NCBI GenBank assembly: GCA_907163375.1
Contig: CAJQUW010016865.1
Location: 83,947 to 147,946 of the forward strand
Direction of reading: 5' to 3'
Length of the DNA stretch: 64,000 nucleotides
From: Prostheceraeus crozeri
Taxonomy: Eukaryota; Platyhelminthes; Polycladida; Euryleptidae
The notes beneath the pieces were generated by a model that had not been told where the DNA came from, made no database searches, and worked only from the letters and a program-made list of their open reading frames with translations. The position numbers and the translations under genes were made by a program. Positions 1 to 11,750 of the stretch are shown piece by piece; the stretch's first letter is position 1, and every line of letters starts with the position of its first letter.

Positions 1-176
1 CTAGTTATGCGTGCTTAAAGAAAGTCAGAGCTCACATGAATGCATCGAATTTTGTGTAAGTCGACGCAGGAATCGGCAAATTCTTTTGCATTATGTACTA
101 TCGACTTACGTGATGCCGTGATGGTGGCCAATACATCATAGAGGTTTACCATAAGGTTGATGACTTCAGCTTCCCA

Positions 177-455
177 ATGGTGCTGTATACTTTCTCCGAG
201 AGCAATAGGCCTTTAAACACTGGCTTAAACATCATTGCTCCCCAACTCATCAGGTTCGACAGGATTTCATCTGATGCTTCCGCGTTCGCATCAAGAACTA
301 AGGGCATTTTCGATATCTTCAAAGGACGGGGTTATAAAGTTAATATGCTGGTTAATTCTTGCATAAAGTCCTTCTCAAAGAATAGGTTCCTCGTTTTTAA
401 GTTTGGTTGTTTTTCGCCCCGCCAGATGCCCTTCATCATTGGCATGTTGGACTAA
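177..455 (+). pseudogene. Possible Penelope-like element reverse transcriptase fragment
   Basis: A 92-residue open stretch contains an arrangement like the end of Penelope-like reverse transcriptases: an LIRFDRISSDASAF segment, resembling the usual 'RI.S....F' block, followed by a FKGRGY motif about 20 residues on and then an S.SKNR stretch. In that family the 'RGY' block closes the reverse transcriptase domain before the GIY-YIG nuclease. I see neither the catalytic YxDD region upstream (the window starts too soon) nor a recognisable GIY-YIG domain downstream. The family call rests on one short stretch; another retroelement or chance is possible. Confidence 0.35.
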
Positions 456-1578
456 AAAGCCTCTTCCAGGTTCATGTGCCTCCTTTTGTCCTAAAAATTC
501 CAAAATTTTATTTTCGGTTAGGTTCTGCTATGTTTTCCTCAGGCTTGGAATAAGTTGAATATAATTGGCGTGGCCCCGCCATGTGGTATAGGTTGGAGGT
601 TAGAGGCCGAAACCTTGCTTCATGCAGCCACATGGTTCCTCCCTGATGACTCCATGCATAGCAAACTTAATTTTGGTTTCTTAGGTTTCTTATTTTGATC
701 ATTTGTTATTTTTGAGTTAGCTTCTCGTCAAGTCCATGACGAACTCTTATTTTATTTCTTAGATGGTAAAATAAAATCGTTTATAAGTATTAATTTATTT
801 CCCTTCCCGTCTTAAGTTGAGTCGGCTAGCCTTTATTCGTATTTCAGTCCCTACTCTGTACCGGAGTAGGTTACTCTTTATAGTTAGTATCAATTTGTAT
901 TCATTCGTTCATGACTTTTAATTACCTAATTCTTTACAGGATTCTCCACTAGGGTAGTTGTTTAACTTTGATGTCTTCCGTTTCCTGGATCCTTCGAATT
1001 TTTTTGACCGTGTCGTGTCTTAATTCGATCTTGCTGTCCACAAGCAAACTTCTCACTAAAGTTGAATAACAATAGAGTCCTCTGAGAGAGACTCTTTCTG
1101 TCGGCAAAACTCTTCACCTTGATATCATTTCAAAGTGTGGTGCTCTTGGAAGATAGGAAGCATCTCAATCAACTTTTCCTGAGCATCATCAGCATCTTGA
1201 TGAATTCTTGTCTGTTCCTTCCGACCTTCCTCAGATCTGCTCCACCACACGTAATTGATTGATGGTACTGGAATCTCTCAACGGACCTATAAATCTGAAA
1301 ACCCTACCATCTTTGCAAGATTCACATTTAAGACTTCGACAGGCGTCAGTTACGCAATCACAAAAAACATACTTATCAATCCATCATTGGTCGCATGCAT
1401 CAAACCCGATAATAGGAGCCAATGCAATGCACAAACCAAAATAGATAACAATAATGGAAATTATAACATGAATTAATAACATTTAACATGAATTCATGCA
1501 GGACTTACATGCAAGTGCTTTTTCATTTCCAAACCAAACAGACAGGTGCACAATGGGGTGCACACTATCCCGGTTGTA
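456..1578. other. No recognisable gene
   Basis: AT-rich DNA with only short open frames. Nothing in either strand resembles a known protein, RNA gene or repeat end. It may hold the decayed tail of the retroelement fragment just upstream. Confidence 0.5.
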
Positions 1579-1789
1579 GAGGTAATGTAACGACCGGGAT
1601 ATCCCGGTCGTTCCATTCTTAAAATTTTTACAGACAGTAAAAATTCGATCCGGTAGGTATTTCAAACACATATAAAGCTTATCGTGGGCACATGCCTTCG
1701 TTCCACGAGTTTGTTCTTCATTTTAGCAACTACATATTGTTGCGAAAAAATAAACACATAAAATTTCATCCCGGTCGTTGCATTGTACC
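1579..1789. repeat. Small foldback with a perfect 24-bp palindrome
   Basis: Positions 1589-1612 form a perfect 24-bp palindrome centred on GGGATATCCC. The outer segment 1579-1600 (gaggtaatgtaacgaccggg) returns inverted at 1768-1789 with about two mismatches. The whole can fold into a hairpin roughly 210 bp long. It could be a very short MITE or the remains of a transposon end; no target duplication is evident. Confidence 0.5.
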
Positions 1790-2156
1790 TCATCATTCAA
1801 ATGATGCCTTACGATGTATTTACAGGATTCGAAGTAAGAAATCACGACTTGTATCGTAGTCTTAGTGCTCCAGAAAATATGTAAGTGTATCGCATTCGCG
1901 AAATCAAATGTTAGTGGACGGAAAATCAAAGCTTTGAAAAATTGCTGAAAAATATTGATTTATCATAATTAGGAAAATAATCATTTATCGACTTGCTGTG
2001 GCGACACCGTTTGCAGAAAATAGTCAAATTTTCGATGAAACATGCGGTCATCGTATTGTAATTCGTTATTGTAAAGCTTAGACTCTAATTGTGAAAAATA
2101 TTTTTACGTCCAAATGTTACAGTTACATGGAATTGACCATATAAAGAATAAGTAAG
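1790..2156. other. No recognisable gene
   Basis: AT-rich DNA lying between the foldback and the LINE 3' end. No coding or structural signal was seen. Confidence 0.5.
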
Positions 2157-2877
2157 TAAGTAAGTAAGCGTTTATTCAAATATTGAAAATCGTAAAATTA
2201 CAGAAAGAGACACAGAAAATAATAGCAAAAATACTGTCATTGAATCAATGACACATCTTGGAAGATACATGCATGCATGAATTGACTACACAAACTAGGA
2301 ATTTACGTAATAATTCAGCTGGAATATTCATTTAATAGGACACACATCCAAGGAATGAATGAGTGGAGTCTACGTGATGTCTTCACACTAGGAATACATA
2401 AATGATCAGTACGGAGCAAACGAAGAGGAATCAACGGATGCAGTGGATGCTCGTCATGAAATTCACAAATGTTAAAAAGTTGGTAGCACGTGTTCTTCTA
2501 ACATTGGCAAGAAGAGGAAAATTACCACAATCACATGATTTACCAAAAATAGTTCTGTGGGCACGATTTCGAAATCGTTGAAGTTTGGCTTCAATACAAC
2601 TTGGTACAAAAATAAATAAGGGGGCACAGTAAAGTAGCAGACTAGTAATTAAGGAATGATGCACAGTGATAAGTTGTTTCACGGGAATAACAGGTTTTAG
2701 CATTCTTATAACATACATGCGTTGAGCGGCAACTTTCAAAATCTTATTGAAATGCGTATTCCAGGTTAGATTACAAGTCCTGTGAACACCTAGGATTCTA
2801 ACAGCATCGACAGACTTTATGCAATCATACGCAGCGGGAAAAGGCTCATCACGAATATAATGACAAGCTGCAATTTT
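2157..2877 (-). mobile_element. LINE (non-LTR retrotransposon) 3' end, 5'-truncated
   Basis: On the minus strand an open reverse transcriptase C-terminus runs from about 2877 to 2431. It contains AVRILGV, then LTWNTHF, then LITSLLLYCAPLF, then LQRFRNRAHRTIFG. These are the usual 'LGV.ld..L.W..H' and 'Y..P.w....l..lq..qn.a.R.i.G' blocks after the polymerase domain in jockey/CR1/L2-type LINEs. A 3' UTR follows down to an AATAAACG stretch and a (TTAC)n tail on the minus strand, visible on the plus strand as gtaagtaagtaagtaag near 2151-2168. The catalytic reverse transcriptase motifs and endonuclease are absent, as expected from 5' truncation. The same family recurs at 10240-10947. Confidence 0.8.
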
Positions 2878-2885
2878 CTATAGTT

Positions 2886-5800
2886 TTGCCATGAAAATCT
2901 AGCACTCTATGATAATAAAGGACTACGACGGACATGCACATTGAAAACAATAGTACGCCGTGGACATGCATCAAATTGGCGTGTTGCTTTTTGATTCTAC
3001 CCTCAATAATTGATTTTTTCAACTGCTAACAAGCTGATATTGTTTTGGGATCGCAAGATTTCTCTTGCATTTTATAAATAGTGACTGTATTACTATCTTG
3101 AAGTCAACTAAATGCAATGCTGAAGGAAGGGAATTGAGGATACTCCCAATTTTATCCACTACTACAAGTGTTCATGTAAAATGCTTTCAGACAGCCTGAC
3201 CAGTTGCTTAACATCAATTACAGCTTTAGGTTACATAATTTTAATTTCTACTCATTGCGCCAGCAGTGAAGCATGTATCTTGTCCTGCCGGGGCAATAAT
3301 TTCCTAATATGATTTCGTCAGAACAATACGACTGACATCGCATCCAATGCACATCAGCATGTTTGATGAATTAATAAAATAATTAATTTTGCCCCTAATA
3401 GTGGGCAAATGAGAGATTGATCTTTCAGGGATTTCCAACTATGATTCCACTGCGCACTCCAGATAAAGCTGTCAGCTTTAGCAACCCGGTCTAATTTCTT
3501 TAGGCCGCGCCATGCATTAAAGCCCGGGCTATGCCCGAAAATCGAGAATTGGCCCGGACTCGAACTTAAGCCATTACAAAGGCACTTAAACGATGGCGGC
3601 TTCCAGTGGTTGATAATAAGAAGATACCGGCAGCCTATTAGTGCACATTGCAGATATTCACGGTTATTGTCATTTCTGTTCATATAGTCTGTAAAAGCAT
3701 TTTGATAAAATAACTTACAATTGATCGCATTGTGGCAAGAATCCACAACTATTCCATGTTTCAGAAATTTGAAATTTTTATGCAAAGAGAACCTGTTTGC
3801 CGTAAATCTTTTAATCGCTATATATAACGTTTGCACGCCCTGCTGCTTCTTCAGGCAATGCTAACAAGTCAGATGGTGATAATAATTCTTTCAGAAATTT
3901 GACTCTTCACTACATCTAGTAATCGGCGCATATCCGAGCGACTTAAATTGACATCAACAAACAGCTGTTGTCCATTCTACGACTAAAACAAAAGGAAGTC
4001 GGATTTCTATGGGCAATACATTACCACAGGTCACTTCGCTGTCTGGAAAGAGATTGGAGGATAAAGTCTCCATATTGTCATAGATTGTTGACAATTCTGG
4101 TTTAGTCAAATTGACATCTCAAGTTGATTCAAATAAGGGAAACAGAACTTTCTACTTTTCTCAATGCGTAGGAGGGAGCATTCGACGCTGAAGATTTGCA
4201 TAAAGCGTACAGACATTTGAGATGGGTGTATACAATTTCAGCAAATCAGTTCTTGTAGATAGCAGCTACCAGCACTGGTCATGCACATACACGAATACGC
4301 GATTGTCTTTTTTATTTTGAAGCTCTGATTATTAATCGTGAAGTTTATCCTTTCAAGACTTTTCAAGTGTTTTTGAATGGTTTACACGCACGCATTTTAT
4401 TAGAATTACACCAATTAAAGATCTAATTCATTACTGTAGCTTAGACATATAATGACGAGGAAAAGGAGAAACAAATGAAGAAAATGCAACAAAGACTTAC
4501 GTGCGGTTAGAATTAAAAAAATGAAGGTGCGATTGTAATCTGAATAAAGAATAAAGACTGAATTTTTGGAAGAACCAGCACTTTTAATAGCCGATTGCAA
4601 ACGCGGACAAAGTAATCAACATTAATTCACAGTGGAGATTCCCACCTGATTTGCTAGTCGAGGTCGACGGTACCATCGGAACCCTACTGAAGACAATGGT
4701 TTTCAGCTCGATTCCTTGGTGAGTGGGCGAGCGCGTCTTCACCGCGGACTTCGATTCGATTCCTTGTTGAGACGAGCACGGTGTCACCGAGAGAGCGGTT
4801 TCATTTTTAAAATTTCCTAAAAGATTTTTCCTCACATTCCCACGTTATTTGGCATCTAGATTACGAATATGATGGTATAAAAGTCATCCATCGAGGACAG
4901 ATTTCCATCGATCCATCGAGGTCCATCATTTCGAGAAGAGTCAAATATTCAAAATGGTGGACCTTGAAACTGAAACTTAATTCAATGTATTGGTTTTTTA
5001 TAGTTTCACGTTTCCTGCACCAAATGTTTTTCATAGATTCATCACCATATTTTTTGCTGTAGTAATGAGAAGAAGATTAAAATATTGTGATCACGGAATT
5101 GCTGACAAAACGCTTTTTTTACTTAAAATGCTATATTTTGCATTCCTGCAAATATGTTAGATCGATGCTTCACATTTTGATACACTGAGTAGAAATAGAC
5201 GTTTTAAAAGTTTACCAGCGTATGCATTATTCGAAATCACAGCCTTATGATAGCGCTTCTATCATTATCGAATCATATCGACAATGCATAGCCATGAATC
5301 ACAAACACAATAGCCCCGTGATGCCTGGCTTTGTAGCAATTCCATTGTTTGAATTATACATGAAATAACAAGTGAAGAGGGCAAATGTGCAACACGGAGC
5401 GTCTTTTCTCACAGATCAGATTGACTAGGACTCTGAGATATTTCACCGATTACCGTCGGCGTGCCCCAGTGAAGAAAATGCAAGCGTCCGAAACATCCGG
5501 TGATAGTCAAACGGTCCTACGTCTGGCATTAACAGAGAAGGAGAATAAATTTATACTTTTAAAATTGAAAATGCACAATACGCCTCTTGATGGCTGCTTT
5601 TAACATAAATATTGGTATTTTTTATTGTAGTGTATAAGTAATTTACTTGATGAGTTGACCAACACTTTTGACTATATTAAACTAGTATATAAATTATTCA
5701 AAACATAAAGAATGTAGACCTACATATTATTACCCTAATTAAGAGCAGCCTTAAAAAAATCATATAGCAGACGAAAGGTTGCTGCCAAATTCAAGCTTTG

Positions 5801-7396
5801 CAGATCGAATAGTTTGTTTAAAAATGACTGTTTGACATGTCAATTTATTCAGCATTTCCAACATTATAAATAATTAGAGCACCATTTAGAGATAATGCAC
5901 GATTTCTTTAAAATTGAGCTGTGCAGGTTGTAAATATTTAGATGCAATGATGTCAAACGAAAATCATATTGAATAATTTTCGAAATAGATGCTTCTATAG
6001 GAATGACACAAAATCTGACGATCGATTTAGTCTATTTTATGCAAGAATGACGTTATAGTTTGAGCAACATTCCTTTTGCGAAGTTCAAGGAGATGCAGTC
6101 AAATTTAGAACCAACTCAATTTTGAGACAATTTATTTGATTATTACTTTCTGTACATATAAGATGATCGCAACGAATACGGTTTACATAATTTGGTATAG
6201 AATTGTAAATAGACGAGATTTGCTCTGCAAACACAAGTCTTACGGTGCATGACATGCATAATTCTGGACATATTAGATTTTCTGAAATTGCAAAGATAGT
6301 GAAACTAATCATTAGCAGAGATCAAAAACTCTCCTGAAGTTTTTATGACTGAGTTAGTTTTTTAGTGACATTCAAAGGGAGATTAAGGTGTGGCACCTCA
6401 CGAAATGTGACCATAAACTGGCAAAAATAGACTTGATGTGTCATGTGATGAGGAATCGAGTGAAGTAATTGCTTCTGAATCAGCTTTGTTGTTTTAGAGT
6501 CCTGTATTACATCAATCGATAAATGAACAGATAACTCTTCTGAGTACATAAACACCAGAGTTACTGTAAAGGTAAGAAACTGAAAGTTTACAGCATTTTT
6601 CACTATTTTCGACAGTGATAATTTCATTTATTAAATCAACAACCTCATCTTATATATTTACAAAAACGGCATACAGAGAATTAGACAGTCAGCTCTTCGC
6701 TCTTCCACAAGTGAAAATTCGCATCCTGTAAGCTGTACACTGTACAGTGTACACCACTAAATACTACCATTGAAAGCAGCTGTTGAACGTCACAGCAAAG
6801 CTACACAAAAAGAAATGATGACGTCATAATTTGATGATTGATGACGGAACCGGTCAAAACTCGTTAACATTAGATGAACAGTGTCTAGTGTCTATTATCT
6901 GTTCAGACTGTAGAAAGCTGTGAAATCAATTTTAGGTGCTAATTCTTATTCTAATGATAATTCATATTTCTATACGTATTTATTCACTGATTTGAGAATC
7001 GTTGGTCTAGCCAAATAACCATTAAATCGCATCGCTTAATGTCATCAATGCATTTCAACTTTGAAGCAAATAACTTTAAATAGCTAAGAATATTTGCTCC
7101 TACATATGAATAAAATCGACCTTTTGATCATTGAGCGTAAAACAGGATGAAGATGTGTTTCCCAGTATAACACCCTAAGCAATTTTACTTTTATAAGTCA
7201 ATTATTCATAAAATGGCCACAAATTTCACGGAGTCTGTATGATAGTGTGCACTAGCCGGCAATGCCATATTTCTAAATATGAAAATATTTGCTGTGTAAG
7301 TGTTTGCAATACGCATTTATCTACATTTCGGCTTCGATAATCGTAGTTTGCATATTTCAGTTACATTTTGAAATTCACAGGCATGTCTTGTGTATT
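2886..7396. other. Long stretch without recognisable genes
   Basis: About 4.5 kb of AT-rich DNA. Open frames are short and scattered over both strands; the longest (160 codons, minus strand, 3354-3836) shows no domain and no low-complexity bias typical of real proteins. A B-box-like word (GTTCGAGTCC, minus strand, 3556-3565) is present without a convincing A box. No transposon ends with target duplications were found. This could be ordinary intergenic or intronic DNA. Confidence 0.5.
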
Positions 7397-7397
7397 A

Positions 7398-10224
7398 CAG
7401 GGTGCGGCATAAAAAATGTGACTAAATTTCAATGTGGCATAACTTTCTAATTATCCTACAGAAATTAACAAACAAGATCTCATTATGAAGCCAATGCGCA
7501 TCTTCATTATCATAATCACCATAGGAATGATTGCATTTGAGGATGAGAGTGCCATATGCACACAAAGCAGAAAAACTCGAAATCCAAAAAAAACAAGATG
7601 AAAAGAATAACGACTGGATGGAAAAGCTAGTCTACTTCCAATTCATCACTTAAACGAAAATCATCTTCACTTACACAGTAAACTGTGCGATACCAAAGCT
7701 ACTTGCGAAACAGATGTACAAAACGAGAATAAAAAAATGTACGAAAGCGCTATTGTTTTCCAATATCCAATATGATAATCCAATATGAAGGCCAATCGCT
7801 TTCATAATGTATGAGCACGAACAATAGCGCTTTCGTTCATTTTGTTATTCTCGTTTTGTACATCGGTTTCGTAGTCAAAATCAGCCAGATTTCGCACTCT
7901 ACAGTTTGCAGTGTAGACGAAGCAGGAAAGTCTTCCCATTGCAGATGATCACACGCCATCAATTGGTTGATGACTGGATCAACCGTCAGCAATCACGCCT
8001 TGGGACTGAACGCCTGAAATTTCGTATTTTCCTGTTTTGTTTCTTCCAAAGTCTTCACATCTCTGCCACATTTCGTCCAACTTAAACCCCAAACATTTTC
8101 ATTAAGAAATATGTCATCACACTTATTTTTGACCGCTACACGACATTCAATGTGTTCATGATCGATCAGTGCGCTCTTCATCGCGGGATCTCTTTTTCTC
8201 TTTAGAGATTTTATAAGCGCTGTAGTGCGGATGAAAGTGATGCAGGCATTCTACGCATCGTTTAATAAACTCTTTTTTCTCTCTACTTATGCTCATAGTT
8301 GTGTCATAATTCAGTGACAAAAATGAAGAAAAATTTCGATCTATAGGCTCGACTGTAGTTACGTTTCATTCCAAATTTGAAATTCGTCTTTGCAGATAGT
8401 TCATTGACATGCAAATTATATAGTTTTCTGATGAAACCACATGATGCTCTGGGTATTTATTGATTTTCATTTGAAAATATCTTCCTTAACTGATTCTACT
8501 CATCGATCCCTTTATGTACCTACAAATGTACCTGCAATGCATGAAAACTGTGCAGTTTTTTGCAAAAATCGTGAAAGATTTCACCATGATGACTGTCATT
8601 TAAGTCAATAATTGGAAGAACAATAATTGGAATTGTTAATCGCTCAATATCAATCCCATGCGAAGGATGCATAACAAAATATTTTTTTGGTATATTTCTG
8701 TATATTTCTGTATGCCTTTCGTATGTCATTTCACGTGTGGCATACTTTACATACTAAAGCCACACCAGCACAAAAAGAGAGCATCAATTATGTCTAAAGT
8801 ATGTTGATTTAAGACATCTTGTCAATAAAGATCACACTAATGCTACTACTGTCATGTACGTAGTGAGATAATGACATTCAAGAGTCATGCCTTCAATACT
8901 GAATTTGATTTTAATACTTGCAAGTCTAAGGCATTTCAAAAGTAATCAATATGTATTCAACCATCAACAATTATGCATTATGGAATTTTGAAATTAAGCA
9001 TATTGAATCCGAAATAAAAACACATTATAATTAATGAACGCAAAAATAGTCATGTTTGAGATATATAAGTCAACATGATTTCACTAAAGACATCGTTTAA
9101 ATGAAATGATGTTCATCAACTTGGGTCATAAAGTAGAGTTAAATAAACGTCCTGACAAAGTTGCTAGATAAGTAGCAACGACGACATACTCGTGGAGCAT
9201 GAAATTCACAATGCATCTAATCTAGTTAAATATCACATTATCAAAAAGAAATACTCACGACTGGTATTACTGAAAAATTTATTAGACAGTAGTATGTAAT
9301 ATATATATTTTTTTCTATGTGACTTAAAGCTCTACATACCAGAGGCATGCCAGAGGCATACGAATGAGGAAGAATTTGCATCGGGTCTCGTATATAAAAC
9401 ATACCAAAAACTCGTATTTCAGTGTAGAACAGCCAATCAGAGATAGAATAGTTCGTATCGCTGCATACCAATCACATACAAAAGTAAGTGAGATTTCGTA
9501 TGAAAAACATACCAGATCTCTGTAAGCTTACAAGAATCTCGTATCAGATGTTAGTTTCAAATTGTATGTGATTTTGGTATATGTCTGTATGTAATTTTCG
9601 TATCCAGCGATTTACAGTGTAGTAAATGAAAATGTTTGGGGTTTAACTTGGAAGACATGTGGAGACTTTGGAAGAAATAAAACATACATGGCGCTCTATT
9701 ACAAGGTGTGATTGCTGAAGGTTGATTCAGTCATCAGCATCACCCAATTGATGTTGTGTGATTGGTTCTGTAACTTGAATATTTGCTACTACCACCAAGA
9801 TCTGCACCCGTGGCGGCTCCACCCGGCCTCACTCCCGCAGCTTCGACGCTCACCACGGCGACCCTTCCACTCAACACAACTTCCTTGCGATGCAGATAAC
9901 ACCGGCTTGCCGTGTTGGTTCGGTATCAGAACTCTGTAACAGAAAGACTTCGCCATGATGATTATAGTTTAAGTGATGAATTGGAAGTAGGCTAGCTTTT
10001 CCATTCAGTCGTTATTCTTTTCATCTTGTTTTTTCTGGATTTCGAGTTTTTCTGCTTTGTGTGCATATGGCACTCTCAACCTCAAATGCAATCATTCCAA
10101 TGGTGATTATGATAATGAAGATGCGCATTGGCTTCATAATGAGATCTTGTTTGTTAATTCCTGTAGGATAATTAGAAAGTTATGCCACATTGAAATTTAG
10201 TCACATTTTTTATGTCGCACCCTG
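7398..10224. mobile_element. Non-autonomous Tc1/mariner-like element with very long inverted repeats
   Basis: The element starts CAGGGTGCGGCATAAAAAAT at 7398 and ends with its inverse at 10224, with TA on both sides (7396-7397 and 10225-10226), the target duplication of Tc1/mariner transposons. The inverted repeats are long: 7398-7670 pairs with about 9955-10224, and a further block 7925-8110 pairs with about 9620-9760. The left arm is interrupted by a nested foldback (7674-7915); the right arm has an unrelated GC-richer segment (about 9770-9950). The middle 1.5 kb has no transposase-like frame. It was presumably moved in trans by a transposase from elsewhere. Arms differ by scattered substitutions, so it is not very recent. 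Confidence 0.8.
7674..7915. repeat. Nested foldback MITE
   Basis: The inner arms 7701-7757 and 7820-7874 are near-perfect inverted copies; the shared core includes gtacaaaacgagaat and aacaatagcgctttcgt. The outer ends also pair loosely (cacagtaaactgt near 7674 with acagtttgcagtgta near 7902-7916). The right arm of the host element lacks this segment, so it was inserted after the host element formed. Family unknown. Confidence 0.7.
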
Positions 10225-10239
10225 TACGCTTTATTATTA

Positions 10240-10947
10240 ACCAATGAGTTCCTGCTGAAGCTATCCTTACAAATGACGAGCAGCAATTTCATACTTGGAA
10301 CCAATTATTCCTATGCATTTGGATATGACGTTCGTAGTCCGTCATGCAGTTATGCAATCTAGGAATATTTTGAATTTGATCAAATCATTTGTAAGAAGGC
10401 TTCATCCAGACTTTTGTCTTACGTCAATTGAGAAACTTCCTGACGAAGGAGCAGTTGATCTTTGTCTACCAGAATTGTGTGCGTAGTATACTCGAGTATG
10501 GTGCTCCATTATTTGTAAATTTGCAAACCGGACAATCGAATAAGCTCGTGCGCATCGAATTATCTGTGATTCATGGCATTGCGAATGTGTTCATTTTTTA
10601 CCATTGTCATATCGCCGGCAGATTCTTGGTTTCAGATTATTCGATTCAATTTTGTGTGAAAGTGATCATCTACTCCGCCATATTTTGCTACCAGTGATGA
10701 AACAGTCTGGACACTTTCGCCTACCATTACTGACTCTTTCCATTCGTGACAGATCCTTCATTATTTCCATGTCGAAGCTGTATAACTCCGGATTCATTAT
10801 CTGAGTAACTTCCTACTTTTCACTTTTGTTTTTGGTTATCTGTGAAAATGATTTTGTACTTTTAACTTGGTGTCCCACGATACCCATTATTGTGACTTTT
10901 GTAATTTTCTCAAATAAACGACTTTATTATTACTGTTATTATTATTA
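10240..10947 (+). mobile_element. LINE 3' end, 5'-truncated, decayed
   Basis: Two overlapping frames carry the C-terminus of a non-LTR reverse transcriptase: LIFVYQNCVRSILEYGAPLF (10450-10515 region), then a stretch near 10640-10800 matching the usual 'HPLH.LLP....SGRLR.P...T.R...SFIP' end (seen as HILLPVMKQSGHFRLPLLTL and RDRSFI). At least two frameshifts separate the blocks. The 3' UTR ends with tctcaaataaacgact and a (TTATTA)-rich tail at about 10910-10947. The AATAAACG end matches the LINE at 2157-2877, so both belong to one family. It abuts the right end of the Tc1/mariner-like element at 10224. Confidence 0.75.
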
Positions 10948-11744
10948 AAATCCAGCGTAAACAGGTATCTAAAAAGTGATAATTAATCGCCATATCGTCT
11001 CCAATGTCATCTGCAATTCAAGTAAGAATCCGTCTTACAGTTTATGTTATTTTGAACTAGAACAAGGCGTGGCTCTCCGTTATGAGGAAAAAAAGAACAA
11101 CAAAGATATCAACTAGATGCGAACGCATAAACCAATAAATTAATTATATTTGAATGAAAGTAATTATTAGGTATGTAGATATCCCGAATTATTAACGAGA
11201 TAGCGAAGAATTACATCCTCACAATATTTTTTAAATGGTTGCATTTCATTAAATGTTGTCATAAAAAAAGCATTTTTCTCACCTTAGGCATTAAACCTTG
11301 AGGCTAAAAAGTGATGAAATACCTAATGGCAAGGAATTAAGCTTCCGACATTTTTTCACCCGTGTAATATTTGACTGAAATCTGAGCTATCCAGATGGTT
11401 AACTTCTATTCCCTACTTCTTCATCCTGTTACAGCGTGCAGTTTTATGAATGATTGAAAAAATCATTTAAATTGTTTTTCTTACTTATAAGGAAAACATG
11501 TGTAGAGGATATTTTGATTTAGATTGAGGATATGACCAGTTTTCAGGATGTCGACAAATGTCGGTTTTGCGCGTTAAGTCTGATTTTGTTAATTTGGCAT
11601 GGTTTACAGAATCATTTTGACAATCGCTCATCACTACCATCATGACTAATATCCTATTAAATCATTCTTGTGAATCTAATATGCATGTCTGGCTTCAATT
11701 GCATCTCACAGGCAACAGCGCTACTAAGAGAGAAGAGGGAGAAC
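10948..11744. other. No recognisable gene
   Basis: AT-rich flank to the left of Polinton A. No coding, RNA or repeat signal was recognised. Confidence 0.5.
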
Positions 11745-11750
11745 ATGAAT
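11745..11750. repeat. Target site duplication, left copy (atgaat)
   Basis: Six bases, atgaat, directly before the Polinton end AGTAGTAATCCC. The same six follow the inverse end at 25830-25835. Six-base duplications are the rule for Polinton integrase. Confidence 0.9.

Noticed and set aside
3556-3565. tRNA/SINE B-box-like word on the minus strand
   Set aside because: No A box at the right distance and no cloverleaf; likely chance.
3354-3836. 160-codon minus-strand frame
   Set aside because: No domain, signal peptide or conserved motif; composition like the surrounding AT-rich DNA.
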